Below, piece by piece: positions 1 through 7,516 of a stretch of 14,728 nt of DNA. Numbering within the stretch: the stretch's first letter is position 1; every line of letters begins with the position of its first letter. The notes below the pieces were generated by a model. That model ran no database searches. It worked only from the letters and a program-made list of their open reading frames with translations, and was not told where the DNA came from. Source of the DNA: DATDCY01 sp031406795 [NCBI: Candidatus Rokuibacteriota bacterium] (lineage in GTDB: Bacteria > JAUVQV01); assembly GCA_031406795.1 (NCBI GenBank), contig JANOHV010000050.1, positions 1 to 14,728 on the forward strand. Direction: 5' to 3'. Position numbers and translations under genes: made by a program.

Positions 1-145
1 TGTGGAGATGGTGATGCCCGGGGACAACGTGGAGATCGTGGGCGAGCTGATTTCGCCGATCGCCATGGAGAAGGAACTGCGCTTCGCGATCCGCGAGGGC
101 GGCCGCACCGTCGGTGCCGGCGTCGTCAGCGAGATCATCGAGTAA
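1..145 (+). CDS. tuf: Elongation factor Tu, C-terminal fragment (5' end outside window)
   Basis: This is the last 47 codons of a tuf gene, reading [20 protein letters not shown] and on to a TAA stop at 143-145; base 1 belongs to the preceding codon. EF-Tu is the GTPase that delivers aminoacyl-tRNA to the ribosomal A site. What is visible is the end of beta-barrel domain 3, including the very conserved MPGDN and [17 protein letters not shown] stretches, so the family call is secure. The GTPase domain lies upstream of the window. A tuf gene just before rpsJ is the usual junction of the str operon and the S10 operon. The reading frame is intact as far as it is seen. Confidence 0.97.
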   Translation, partial: VEMVMPGDNVEIVGELISPIAMEKELRFAIREGGRTVGAGVVSEIIE

Positions 146-259
146 GGATACAGTCACGGTCGGGGGGCAGCCGTTGAGGCGGTCCCCTACGAGGCGCGGG
201 AACGAGCGGGGGGCAGCCCCCCGCTAACACCCGCCCCCCAACGGCGAACAGGCTGAGGG
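146..259 (+). promoter_or_regulatory. Structured spacer/leader between tuf and rpsJ
   Basis: This 114-base spacer is the longest gap in the window and is not coding. A 12-base direct repeat (CGGGGGGCAGCC) occurs at 161-172 and 207-218. A perfect 9-bp hairpin lies at 205-225. An outer stem pairs 170-176 (GCCGTTG) with 239-245 (CAACGGC) and continues, after a small asymmetric bulge, as 178-182 with 231-235. Two six-G runs (162-167, 208-213) face two six-C runs (217-222, 234-239), so alternative pairings are possible. It could be an rpsJ mRNA leader with a control role, a processing or stability structure, or a dispersed palindromic genomic repeat. No T-tract follows the hairpin and I see no convincing promoter. 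The structure is seen directly; the role is inference. Confidence 0.5.
205..225. repeat. Perfect 9-bp inverted repeat (hairpin), 3-base loop
   Basis: The arms are AGCGGGGGG (205-213) and CCCCCCGCT (217-225) around a CAG loop. All nine pairs are Watson-Crick and eight of the nine are G-C. The sequence after it (AACACCCGCC) has no T run, so it does not look like an intrinsic terminator. It sits 35 bases upstream of the rpsJ start, inside a larger fold. Confidence 0.75.
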
Positions 260-571
260 ATGATGGACACGCAAAAAATTCGGATCCGGCTCAAATCCTA
301 CGACCACCGGTTGCTCGATCAGTCGGTGGTGGAAATCGTCGACACCGCCAAGCGCACCGGCGCCCGTGTGGTCGGCCCGATCCCGCTTCCGGTGCGCATC
401 AACCGCTTCACGGTGCTGCGCTCGCCGCACGTGGACAAGAAGTCCCGGGAGCAGTTCGAGGTGCGGACCCACAAGCGGCTCGTTGACATCATCGACCCCA
501 CGTCGCAGACGGTCGACGCGCTGATGCGCCTCGACCTCGCGGCCGGGGTTGACGTCGAGATCAAGCTCTAG
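260..571 (+). CDS. rpsJ: 30S ribosomal protein S10 (NusE)
   Basis: S10 is a 30S head protein that, with NusB, also acts in transcription antitermination as NusE. The 103-residue product matches the family along its length, including [17 protein letters not shown] near the N terminus, the segment [20 protein letters not shown] and the C-terminal [12 protein letters not shown]. Length is normal (about 102-103). Two adjacent ATG codons are at 260 and 263; either could be used, and the GGCTGAGGG at 251-259 fits the second at least as well. It is the first gene after the structured spacer and stops 16 bases before the rplC start. It begins the S10 operon portion. Confidence 0.97.
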   Translation: MMDTQKIRIRLKSYDHRLLDQSVVEIVDTAKRTGARVVGPIPLPVRINRFTVLRSPHVDKKSREQFEVRTHKRLVDIIDPTSQTVDALMRLDLAAGVDVEIKL

Positions 572-587
572 GCGAAGGGCGGGAATC

Positions 588-1232
588 GTGGAAAAGGTCG
601 TCGGTAAATCCATCGGTCTGATCGGCCGCAAGGTCGGCATGACCCAGATTTTTTCGGAAAAGGGCGTCTTGGTGCCCGTCACCGTGATCCAGGCCGGGCC
701 CTGCACCGTCGTGCAGAAGCGCGTTCGGACCAAGGACGGCTACGACGCGGTGCAGGTCGGTTTTGATCCGATCGTCAAGAAGCGCGGGCCGAACAAGCCC
801 GCGGCCGGCCACTTCAAGAAGGCCGGCGTGGCGCCGCAGCGCGTGCTGCGGGAGTTCCGGGGCATGGCGCCCGGGGAGTTCGAGCTCGGCCAGGAGATCA
901 AGGCCGACGTCTTCAAGATCGGCGAGACGGTCGACGTGGTCGGCGTCTCCAAGGGCAAGGGCTTCCAGGGCGGCGTCAAGCGTCACGGGTTTCGCGGCGG
1001 CGCCGGCTCGCACGGTTCGATGTTCCATCGCGCCCCCGGCTCGATCGGCGCTTCTTCGTACCCCTCGCGGGTCTTCCCCGGCCAGCGGCTGCCCGGGCAC
1101 ATGGGCGTCGACCGGGTGACGGTGAAGCATCTCGCCGTGGTCGGCGTCGACGAGACCCGCGGCTTGCTCCTCGTGAAGGGCGCCGTCCCCGGCGCTCCCC
1201 GCGGGATCGTTCTCATCACCGCGAAGCGCTAG
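588..1232 (+). CDS. rplC: 50S ribosomal protein L3
   Basis: L3 is an early-assembling 50S protein whose extended loop reaches the peptidyl transferase centre. The 214-residue product starts VEKVVGKSIGLIGRKVGMTQ and has the family core GKGFQGGVKRHGFRGG around residues 123-138, followed by the loop HRAPGSIGASSYPSRVFPG. I chose the GTG at 588 because it gives a normal family length and follows AAGGGCGGGA. An upstream in-frame ATG at 549 lies inside rpsJ and would add 13 non-conserved residues. In the loop, the Gln that PrmB methylates in E. coli (in GSIGQNQTPG) is replaced by Ala155. The start falls 16 bases after the rpsJ stop. Confidence 0.95.
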   Translation: MEKVVGKSIGLIGRKVGMTQIFSEKGVLVPVTVIQAGPCTVVQKRVRTKDGYDAVQVGFDPIVKKRGPNKPAAGHFKKAGVAPQRVLREFRGMAPGEFELGQEIKADVFKIGETVDVVGVSKGKGFQGGVKRHGFRGGAGSHGSMFHRAPGSIGASSYPSRVFPGQRLPGHMGVDRVTVKHLAVVGVDETRGLLLVKGAVPGAPRGIVLITAKR

Positions 1233-1253
1233 GGACGCAGGGGAGAATACGTC

Positions 1254-1883
1254 ATGGCGAACACTGATTTGTACAACGCGAAAAACGAGAAGGTCGGCCA
1301 GATCGAGTTGCCGGGCGGTCTGTTCGGCGGCCGCATCAGCCAGGCCCTGCTCCACGAGGTTTCGAGCATCACCGCGTCGAACGAGCGCACCGGCACCCGG
1401 GCCACCAAGGGCCGCGGCGCGGTCTCCGGCGGCGGCCGCAAGCCCTGGAAGCAGAAGGGCACCGGCCGCGCGCGCCAGGGGAGCATCCGCTCGCCGCAGT
1501 GGCGGCACGGCGGCATTGTCTTCGGGCCGCTGCCCAAGCTCTACGACGTGCGCCTGCCCCAGTCCAAGCGTCGTGCCGCGATGCGCGCCGCACTGGCCTG
1601 GAAGCTGCGCGACGGGCTGGTCCACGTCATCGAGGAGTTTCCGGAAACCGGCGGCAAGGCCAAGGTCTTTGCGACCTGGCTCGCTCAGACCGGCTGGCGC
1701 GAGGGCGGCGTGCTTGCGCTGCACACGGGCGCGGGTCCGGAGCTGGCGCGCGCCGGCAGCAACCTACCCGACGTCAAAGTCGCGCGGCCCGGCGGCTTCG
1801 CCCTGAACGATCTCGTGGGCTTTCGTCACCTCGTGCTCACGCGCGCGGCCCTGGCCGCGATGGAGGAACAATGGGCAAAGTGA
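1254..1883 (+). CDS. rplD: 50S ribosomal protein L4
   Basis: L4 binds 23S rRNA domain I and lines the peptide exit tunnel with an extended loop; in E. coli it also represses the S10 operon. The 209-residue product has the globular N terminus with ELPGGLFGG at residues 18-26. The basic loop at about residues 45-98 contains RKPWKQKGTGRARQGSIRSP, followed by the C-terminal domain ending in EEQWAK. Length is typical. GGGGAG at 1240-1245 precedes the ATG. The last 13 bases overlap rplW, whose Shine-Dalgarno (GGAGG, 1862-1866) is inside rplD, suggesting translational coupling. Autogenous control by this L4 is not shown by the sequence. Confidence 0.97.
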   Translation: MANTDLYNAKNEKVGQIELPGGLFGGRISQALLHEVSSITASNERTGTRATKGRGAVSGGGRKPWKQKGTGRARQGSIRSPQWRHGGIVFGPLPKLYDVRLPQSKRRAAMRAALAWKLRDGLVHVIEEFPETGGKAKVFATWLAQTGWREGGVLALHTGAGPELARAGSNLPDVKVARPGGFALNDLVGFRHLVLTRAALAAMEEQWAK

Positions 1884-2172
1884 ACGATCCGTACCGTATC
1901 ATCCGCAAGCCGCTGCTGACGGAGAAGTGCCACGACCTCAAGGAGAAGCACAACCAGGTCGCGTTCCGGGTTGACCCGAACGCGACCAAGAGCGACATCA
2001 AGGCGGCCGTGGAGCGGATCTTCAAGGCCAAGGTGGCCGCGGTGAACACCGTGAACATCCTCGGCAAGGAGAAGCGCCTCGGCAGAAACGTCGGCCGTCG
2101 CTCGGACTGGAAAAAGGCGATCGTCACGCTGAAGCCGGGCGAGAAGATCGAGATCATCGAAGGGGCTTCATA

Positions 2173-2173
<1 letters not shown>
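1871..2173 (+). CDS. rplW: 50S ribosomal protein L23
   Basis: L23 sits at the tunnel exit and is the docking site for trigger factor and the signal recognition particle. The 100-residue product carries the family signatures [14 protein letters not shown] at the N terminus, the central [20 protein letters not shown], and [14 protein letters not shown] before the C-terminal strand. Length is normal for bacteria (about 95-100). The ATG at 1871 was chosen because GGAGG at 1862-1866 lies 4 bases upstream and because it begins just before the conserved region; upstream in-frame sequence is only the shadow frame of rplD. The gene overlaps rplD by 13 bases and its TAA shares one base with the rplB ATG (TAATG). 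Confidence 0.96.
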
Positions 2174-3000
<827 letters not shown>

Positions 3001-3021
3001 CCAGGAAGGCGAGAGGGGGCC

Positions 3022-3327
3022 ATGGGTCGTTCATCGCGCAAGGGACCGTTCATCGACCAGCACCTGCTGGACAAGATCGAAGCGCTCAACCGCTCCGGCG
3101 AGAAGAAGGTCGTCAAGACCTGGTCGCGCCGGTCGGTGATCGCCCCGGAGTTCATCGGGCACACCGTAGCGGTTCACAACGGGAAGAAGTTCATCCCGGT
3201 CTACCTGACGGAAAACATGGTCGGCCACCGCCTGGGTGAGTTCTCCCCGACGCGGACCTTCCGCGGCCACGGCACCAAGGCCGAGCGGTCGGCCGCACCG
3301 ACGCCGGCAGCCGCAGGGCCCAAGTAG
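3022..3327 (+). CDS. rpsS: 30S ribosomal protein S19
   Basis: S19 is in the 30S head, contacts S13 and takes part in the B1 intersubunit bridges. The 101-residue product has the conserved [12 protein letters not shown] start, [20 protein letters not shown] around residues 32-51, and [17 protein letters not shown]. Typical bacterial S19 is about 92-93 residues. Here the protein ends in a short Ala/Pro-rich tail (about residues 88-101, [12 protein letters not shown]) in place of the usual few basic residues. GAGAGGGGGCC just upstream provides a Shine-Dalgarno. The frame is intact and the tail ends cleanly at TAG 3325-3327, so the tail is real coding sequence. Confidence 0.96.
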   Translation: MGRSSRKGPFIDQHLLDKIEALNRSGEKKVVKTWSRRSVIAPEFIGHTVAVHNGKKFIPVYLTENMVGHRLGEFSPTRTFRGHGTKAERSAAPTPAAAGPK

Positions 3328-3359
3328 CCTCAGGGCGAGCAGGAAGGGACAAGGAAACG

Positions 3360-3698
3360 ATGGAAGCCAGAGCGATCGCAAAATACATTCGGATGTCCCC
3401 GCAGAAGGTGCGCCTCGTCGCGGACACGGTCCGCGGCAAGAAGGTCGAGGAGGCGCTGGCCACGCTCGAGCACACCGCCAAGGCCGCGGCCAAGGTGGTG
3501 GGCAAGGTGGTCAAGTCGGCGGCGGCCAACGTCGAGCACAATCTGAAGGCTGGCAACGCGGAGGAGTTCCGCGTCGCCGTGATCACCGTCGACGGCGGCC
3601 CGATGCTCAAGCGGCACCGTGCGGTCGCGATGGGACGCGCGGCGAAGATCTGGAAGCGCACGAGCCACATCACCGTCGTCTTGCGCGACGGCGTTTAG
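3360..3698 (+). CDS. rplV: 50S ribosomal protein L22
   Basis: L22 contacts all 23S rRNA domains, and its beta-hairpin lines the exit tunnel near the macrolide site. The 112-residue product shows the helix-rich N domain (EARAIAKYIRMSPQKVRLVA), the alanine-rich SAAANVEHN segment, and the hairpin ending in the hallmark KRTSHITVVL near the C terminus. Length is normal (110-115). The hairpin reads RHRAVAMGRAAKIWKRTSH; the Trp before KRTSH replaces the Leu or Arg that I recall at this position in other bacteria. AAGGGACAAGGAAACG precedes the ATG. The gap to rpsS is 32 bases and that to rpsC is 21. Confidence 0.96.
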   Translation: MEARAIAKYIRMSPQKVRLVADTVRGKKVEEALATLEHTAKAAAKVVGKVVKSAAANVEHNLKAGNAEEFRVAVITVDGGPMLKRHRAVAMGRAAKIWKRTSHITVVLRDGV

Positions 3699-3719
3699 TC
3701 GGAAGGGGGGGAGCGGGAC

Positions 3720-4379
3720 GTGGGTCAAAAAGTTCATCCTGTCGGGCTGAGGCTCGGCATCGTCAACACCTGGAATTCGCGCTGGTACGCCAACAAGGGG
3801 TATGCCGAGCAACTGCATGAGGACATCAAGGTCCGGGCCTTCATCAAGAAGACCCTGTCCCACGCCGGCGTCTCCTGCGTCGAGATCGAGCGGGCTGCGA
3901 AGCGTTTGCGCATCAACATCCACACGGCGCGCCCCGGGATCATCATCGGGAAGAAGGGCGCCGAGATCGACAAGCTGATGAAGAGCCTGCAGGATCTGAC
4001 CGGCAAGGAAGTTTTCGTCAACATCATGGAAGTGCGCAAGCCCGAAATCGACGCACAGCTGGTTTCGGAGAACATCGCGCTGCAGCTCGAGCGCCGCGTC
4101 TCGTTCCGCCGGGCGATGAAGCGCTCGGTGCTCTCCGCGATGCGGTTCGGCGCCGAGGGTATCAAGGTCATGGCCGCAGGACGCCTCGCCGGGCACGAAA
4201 TCGCCCGCAGCGAGTGGTACCGCGAAGGGCGGGTGCCGCTGCACACCCTGCGTGCCGACATCGAGTATGGTTTCGCCGAGGCCAAGACGACCTACGGCGT
4301 GATCGGCGTCAAGGTCTGGGTCTTCCGGGGGATCAAGGATCTCCTCGGGACCGAGGCCAAGGCGGCCGTGAAGCAGTAG
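3720..4379 (+). CDS. rpsC: 30S ribosomal protein S3
   Basis: S3 lines the mRNA entry channel of the 30S subunit and helps unwind mRNA structure there. The 219-residue product begins [20 protein letters not shown] after a GTG start, as is standard. It contains a type II KH domain with the GXXG loop GKKG at residues 77-80 (within [14 protein letters not shown]). The C-terminal domain includes [11 protein letters not shown] and [17 protein letters not shown]. Length is within the family range. GGAAGGGGGGGAGCGGGA at about 3701-3718 supplies a strong purine-rich ribosome site. It sits between rplV and rplP as in other S10 operons. Confidence 0.97.
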   Translation: MGQKVHPVGLRLGIVNTWNSRWYANKGYAEQLHEDIKVRAFIKKTLSHAGVSCVEIERAAKRLRINIHTARPGIIIGKKGAEIDKLMKSLQDLTGKEVFVNIMEVRKPEIDAQLVSENIALQLERRVSFRRAMKRSVLSAMRFGAEGIKVMAAGRLAGHEIARSEWYREGRVPLHTLRADIEYGFAEAKTTYGVIGVKVWVFRGIKDLLGTEAKAAVKQ

Positions 4380-4397
4380 GAAAGAGGACGACACGCC

Positions 4398-4805
4398 ATG
4401 CTGAGCCCAAAGAGGGTAAAATTCCGCAAGATGCATAAGGGCCGCCGCGCCGGGCAGGCGACGCGCGGGGCCGAGGTCGCGTTCGGCGAGTGGGGCCTCC
4501 AGGCCCTCGGCGCGGCCTGGATGACCAACCGCCAGATCGAAGCCGGCCGCGTGGCCATCACCCGCTTCATCAAGCGCGGCGGCAAGGTCTGGATCCGGGT
4601 CTTTCCCGACAAGCCGGTCACGCACAAGCCGGCCGAGACCCGCATGGGCAAGGGCAAGGGCGCCCCGGACGGCTGGGTCTGCGTGATCAAGCCGGGCCGG
4701 ATCCTCTACGAGATCGACGGCGTCGACGCCGCGACCGCGGCCGAGGCCCTGCGACTCGCCAAGCACAAGTTCGGGTTCCCGACCCGGATCGTGGCACGGA
4801 GGTAG
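4398..4805 (+). CDS. rplP: 50S ribosomal protein L16
   Basis: L16 binds near the A-site tRNA and organises the 23S rRNA there. The 135-residue product has the standard [16 protein letters not shown] start and [20 protein letters not shown], then the loop [12 protein letters not shown]. Arg82 in that loop aligns with E. coli Arg81, which is hydroxylated by YcfD in that species. The C terminus ends [12 protein letters not shown]. Length is typical (about 136). AAAGAGGACGACACGCC precedes the ATG. The rpmC Shine-Dalgarno (GGAGG, 4798-4802) overlaps the end of this gene, so the two are likely coupled. Confidence 0.97.
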   Translation: MLSPKRVKFRKMHKGRRAGQATRGAEVAFGEWGLQALGAAWMTNRQIEAGRVAITRFIKRGGKVWIRVFPDKPVTHKPAETRMGKGKGAPDGWVCVIKPGRILYEIDGVDAATAAEALRLAKHKFGFPTRIVARR

Positions 4806-4810
4806 CGGTC

Positions 4811-5038
4811 GTGAAGAAGGTGAAGGCGGGAAAGATCAGGGAGATGGCGGCCACCGAGTTCGGCAAGCGGGCCGTCGAGATTCGCGAGGAGCTCTTCAAG
4901 CTGCGGTTCCAGCACGCCACGGGCCAGCTCGAAAACCCGGTGCGTATGCGTACGCTGCGCCGGGAGCTGGCCCGGGTGCTCACCGTGCAGCACGAGCAGG
5001 CGGTCGCGGCCGCGAAGCCAGCGGGAAAGGCAGGGTAG
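4811..5038 (+). CDS. rpmC: 50S ribosomal protein L29
   Basis: L29 lies beside L23 at the tunnel exit and contributes to the trigger factor and SRP platform. The 75-residue product has the two-helix family pattern. The signature LFKLRFQHATGQLENPVRMR falls at about residues 29-48 and is followed by RRELARVLTV. I chose the GTG at 4811 because GGAGG at 4798-4802 lies 8 bases upstream and the start gives a near-usual length (63-75). The C terminus ends in a short Ala/Lys tail (VAAAKPAGKAG), a little longer than in many bacteria. It starts 5 bases after the rplP stop and ends 4 bases before rpsQ. Confidence 0.93.
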   Translation: MKKVKAGKIREMAATEFGKRAVEIREELFKLRFQHATGQLENPVRMRTLRRELARVLTVQHEQAVAAAKPAGKAG

Positions 5039-5042
5039 GGGA

Positions 5043-5321
5043 GTGGAGGAACAGGGCAAGGTCGTGGAGGAGCGGGGCCGGAGGAAGACGCGCACCGGGC
5101 TGGTCGTCGGCACCCAGATGGACAAGACGGCGGTGGTGAAGGTTGAGCGTCGGCAGCAGCACCCGAAGTTCAAGCGCTACCTGCTGCGCTCGGCGAAGTA
5201 CCTCGTGCACGACGAGACGAACCAACTCCAGGTGGGGGACAAGGTGCGCATCATCGAGACGCGCCCCTTGAGCAAGCGCAAGTGCTGGCGCCTCCACCAG
5301 GTCATCGAGAAGACCAAGTAG
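5043..5321 (+). CDS. rpsQ: 30S ribosomal protein S17
   Basis: S17 is an OB-fold primary 16S rRNA-binding protein in the 30S body. The 92-residue product has GRRKTRTGLVVGTQMDKTAV, then KFKRYLLRSAKYLVHDE and the signature VGDKVRIIETRPLSKRKCWRL. Usual bacterial length is about 80-88. Two in-frame GTG starts are possible, at 5043 and 5064. The first has AGGG at 5032-5035 about seven bases upstream and would add VEEQGKV; the second would give 85 residues, closer to the family norm, but with a weaker upstream site. I list the first; the exact start is uncertain by seven residues. Confidence 0.93.
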   Translation: MEEQGKVVEERGRRKTRTGLVVGTQMDKTAVVKVERRQQHPKFKRYLLRSAKYLVHDETNQLQVGDKVRIIETRPLSKRKCWRLHQVIEKTK

Positions 5322-5348
5322 CGCGCTGGCGACGGGGGTCAGAAGGCA

Positions 5349-5717
5349 ATGATTCAGGTACAGACCATCCTCGAAGTGGCCGATAACTCCGGGGCCCGCA
5401 AGGTGATGTGCATCAAGGTCCTCGGGGGATCGAAGCGTCGTTACGCGGCGCTCGGCGACACGATCGTCGTTTCGGTCAAGGAGTCGCTTCCGGGCGGCGC
5501 CATCAAGAAGGGCTCGGTGCTCAAGGCGGTGGTGGTTCGTGTCGCCGCCAATCACGGGCGCCCCGACGGCACGTACATCAAGTTCGACCGCAACGCCGCC
5601 GTGGTCATCAACCCTCAGGGCGAACCCCTCGGCAGCCGTATCTTCGGGCCGGTGGCCCGGGAGCTGCGCGCGCGCGGCTACATGAAGATCATCTCCCTCG
5701 CGCCGGAAGTTCTTTAG
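5349..5717 (+). CDS. rplN: 50S ribosomal protein L14
   Basis: L14 is a five-stranded beta-barrel protein at the subunit interface that forms bridge B8 with the 30S. The 122-residue product is exactly the usual length. It shows the start [20 protein letters not shown], the basic signature [18 protein letters not shown], and the C-terminal [13 protein letters not shown] followed by [11 protein letters not shown]. It is the first gene of the spc-operon set. The spacer to rpsQ is 27 bases with no sign of a separate promoter, so co-transcription with the S10 set is likely. AGAAGG at about 5341-5346 precedes the ATG at 5349. Confidence 0.98.
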   Translation: MIQVQTILEVADNSGARKVMCIKVLGGSKRRYAALGDTIVVSVKESLPGGAIKKGSVLKAVVVRVAANHGRPDGTYIKFDRNAAVVINPQGEPLGSRIFGPVARELRARGYMKIISLAPEVL

Positions 5718-5755
5718 CACGGCGGCGGGGCGGCTGAGAAAGGCACGGGCAGACG

Positions 5756-6070
5756 ATGGCAAGAGCGATCAGGATGAACGACACGGTGGCGGTCATCGCC
5801 GGGAAAGAAAAGGGCAAGCGCGGGCGCGTGCTCATGGTCCTTCCCGACGACAACCGGGTCATCGTTGAAAAGGTGAATTTTATCAAGCGGCACACGAAAC
5901 CCTCGCAGAATCAGCGCCAGGGTGGTATCATAGAACGAGAGGGCCCGATCCATCTCTCGAACGTGCAGCTTTATTGCAAGAAGTGCGCAAAACCGGTGCG
6001 GCTGCGGCGACTGACGGGCACGGACGGCGCGAAGAGCCGGGCCTGCGCGCGCTGCGGCGATCTGCTTTAG
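5756..6070 (+). CDS. rplX: 50S ribosomal protein L24, four-cysteine form
   Basis: L24 initiates 50S assembly and sits near the tunnel exit. The 104-residue product contains a KOW motif at about residues 7-34 ([18 protein letters not shown]), then [20 protein letters not shown]. The C terminus has two CXXC pairs, Cys74/Cys77 and Cys97/Cys100, which would form a zinc-ribbon-like site. This pattern is seen in many bacterial L24 proteins but is absent from others. Length is normal for that form. AAAGGCACGGGCAGACG precedes the ATG. Zinc binding is inferred from the cysteines only. The gap to rplE is 65 bases. Confidence 0.96.
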   Translation: MARAIRMNDTVAVIAGKEKGKRGRVLMVLPDDNRVIVEKVNFIKRHTKPSQNQRQGGIIEREGPIHLSNVQLYCKKCAKPVRLRRLTGTDGAKSRACARCGDLL

Positions 6071-6135
6071 GGACGACGGACGGGGAGGGAGATCCTCCGC
6101 GGGACAACGGAAGACGGGAGCGGAGTAACCCAACT

Positions 6136-6855
6136 ATGGCGAAGGAAAAAGAGAGCGGCAAGAAGAAGGACGCAGGCCAGGCGGCCGGCAAGTCGGCCGG
6201 CAAGCCCGGCGGCAAGGAGGCCAAGCAGGCCAAGGCCGCCAAGTCGGCCAAGCCGGAGGCCGGTGTCGCGGCGCCTGCCGCGCCCAAGGGGCCCAAGGCC
6301 CCGGTCGAGCCGGCGCGGCTCCGGGTCAAGTACCGCGCCGAGGTGGTCCCGGCCCTGATGAAGCAGTTCGGCTACACGAACGTGATGCAGGTTCCGAAGC
6401 TCGTCAAGGTGGTTCTCAACCGCGGCACCGGCGATGCGTCGTCCGAGGCTAAGGTGATGGAGACCTACGTGGACGAACTCCGGGCCATCACCGGGCAGCG
6501 TCCGGTCGTGACGCGCGCGCGCCGCTCGATCGCCGCCTTCAAGCTGCGCGAGGGGATGCCGATCGGGTGCAAGGTGACGCTGCGCGGCGAACGGATGTAC
6601 GAGTTCTTCGACCGACTGGTCAGCCTGACGCTCCCCCGGGTGCGCGACTTCCGCGGCGTCTCGCCCAAGGGCTTCGACGGACGGGGCAACTTCAACCTCG
6701 GGCTCGACGAGCAGATCATTTTCCCCGAAATCGAATACGACAAGATCGTCCGGGTCAAGGGCGTGAGCATCTCGGTCAGCACGACCGCCGCCACGGACGA
6801 CGAGGGGCGGGCCCTGCTCAAGGCGCTCGGTTTCCCCTTCCGCGAGCAGGCGTAG
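6136..6855 (+). CDS. rplE: 50S ribosomal protein L5 with long basic N-terminal extension
   Basis: L5 binds 5S rRNA and the P-site tRNA elbow at the top of the 50S. From about residue 60 the product is a standard L5: [20 protein letters not shown], then [38 protein letters not shown] and a normal C terminus. The total is 239 residues against a usual 178-185. The first 59 residues are low-complexity Lys/Ala/Gly/Pro with no hydrophobic segment, probably disordered. Between the ATG at 6136 and the conserved domain there is no in-frame ATG, GTG, TTG or CTG, so the extension must be translated unless a very rare start is used. GGAG at 6122-6125 lies 10 bases before the ATG. Confidence 0.95.
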   Translation: MAKEKESGKKKDAGQAAGKSAGKPGGKEAKQAKAAKSAKPEAGVAAPAAPKGPKAPVEPARLRVKYRAEVVPALMKQFGYTNVMQVPKLVKVVLNRGTGDASSEAKVMETYVDELRAITGQRPVVTRARRSIAAFKLREGMPIGCKVTLRGERMYEFFDRLVSLTLPRVRDFRGVSPKGFDGRGNFNLGLDEQIIFPEIEYDKIVRVKGVSISVSTTAATDDEGRALLKALGFPFREQA

Positions 6856-6883
6856 CGTAGGACCGGCGAAAAGGAGCACGAAC

Positions 6884-7069
6884 GTGGCGAAGACATCACT
6901 CATGGTCAAGGCGCGCCGGAAGCCCAAGTTCCCGGTGCGGAAATACAACCGTTGCCCCCTGTGCGGGCGGCCGCGGGCGTTTCTGCGCAAGTTCCAGATG
7001 TGCCGCATATGTTTCCGCTCCCTGGCCCTGAAGGGTGATATCCCCGGGGTCGTCAAGGCGAGCTGGTAG
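6884..7069 (+). CDS. rpsN: 30S ribosomal protein S14, type Z (zinc-binding, short)
   Basis: S14 is a late-assembling 30S head protein. The 61-residue product is the short zinc form: Cys24/Cys27 in [10 protein letters not shown] and Cys40/Cys43 in MCRICFR make a four-cysteine site, followed by the usual ending [15 protein letters not shown]. The long, cysteine-free form is about 101 residues, so the type is clear. The start is GTG at 6884, with AAGGAG at 6871-6876 seven bases upstream. A second in-frame ATG at 6902 would lose conserved N-terminal residues. It sits between rplE and rpsH, the usual place. Confidence 0.97.
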   Translation: MAKTSLMVKARRKPKFPVRKYNRCPLCGRPRAFLRKFQMCRICFRSLALKGDIPGVVKASW

Positions 7070-7091
7070 CCAGGGGGAGGGAGAACAGGCG

Positions 7092-7490
7092 ATGTCGATG
7101 ACGGACCCCATCGCGGATCTGCTGACGCGGATCCGCAACGCGAACCAAAAGGCCTTCGAGAAGCTTGAGGTGCCGCACTCCAAGTTCAAGGAGGAGATCG
7201 TGAAGATCCTCCGCGACGAGGGCTATCTGAAGGATTACCGCATCCTCAAGGATCAGGGGCGCAGCCTGATCAAGATTTCGATGAAGTACGGGGACCGCGA
7301 GAAGCGGGTCATCACGCGCATCGAGCGCGTGAGCAAGCCGAGCAAGCGCGTCTACGTCGGCCACGACGAGATCCCGCGCGTCCAGGGCGGCTTCGGTGTG
7401 GCGATCCTCTCCACGCCGAACGGCGTGATGACGGACCGTCAGGCGCGGACGGCGCGCGTCGGCGGCGAAGTTCTCGCCTACATCTGGTAG
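7092..7490 (+). CDS. rpsH: 30S ribosomal protein S8
   Basis: S8 is a primary 16S rRNA-binding protein of the 30S body and in E. coli the autogenous repressor of the spc operon. The 132-residue product begins [18 protein letters not shown] and has [20 protein letters not shown]. The C-terminal domain holds the family signature [20 protein letters not shown] near the end. Length is standard (about 130-132). The ATG at 7092 follows GGGGGAGGGAG at about 7073-7083; an in-frame upstream ATG at 7035 lies inside rpsN and adds non-conserved residues, so I rejected it. I did not identify an S8-type operator near rplE. Confidence 0.97.
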   Translation: MSMTDPIADLLTRIRNANQKAFEKLEVPHSKFKEEIVKILRDEGYLKDYRILKDQGRSLIKISMKYGDREKRVITRIERVSKPSKRVYVGHDEIPRVQGGFGVAILSTPNGVMTDRQARTARVGGEVLAYIW

Positions 7491-7516
7491 CGGCGAGCGA
7501 GCGAGGGACGCGGACG

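Noticed and set aside
149-154. TACAGT as a -10 box for an rpsJ promoter
   Set aside because: It matches only four of six consensus bases and no -35 element is visible at the right distance in the tuf end.
205-240. Intrinsic terminator for tuf
   Set aside because: The hairpin is strong, but the following bases (AACACCCGCCCCCCA) contain no T-tract, so it does not fit a Rho-independent terminator on the + strand.
549-587. Longer L3 start at ATG 549
   Set aside because: It would begin inside rpsJ, and the added 13 residues ([13 protein letters not shown]) are just rpsJ in another frame; the GTG at 588 gives normal L3 length.
3330-4766. 478-codon open frame on the - strand opposite rplV, rpsC and rplP
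   Set aside because: It is antisense to three clear ribosomal-protein genes. Long antisense frames are expected with GC-ending codons, and its translation has no recognisable family pattern.
6084-6098. Small hairpin (GGAGG/CCTCC) between rplX and rplE as a regulatory site
   Set aside because: It is only a 5-bp stem with a 5-base loop in purine-rich DNA, which is easily expected by chance; it may at most mask a ribosome-site-like sequence.
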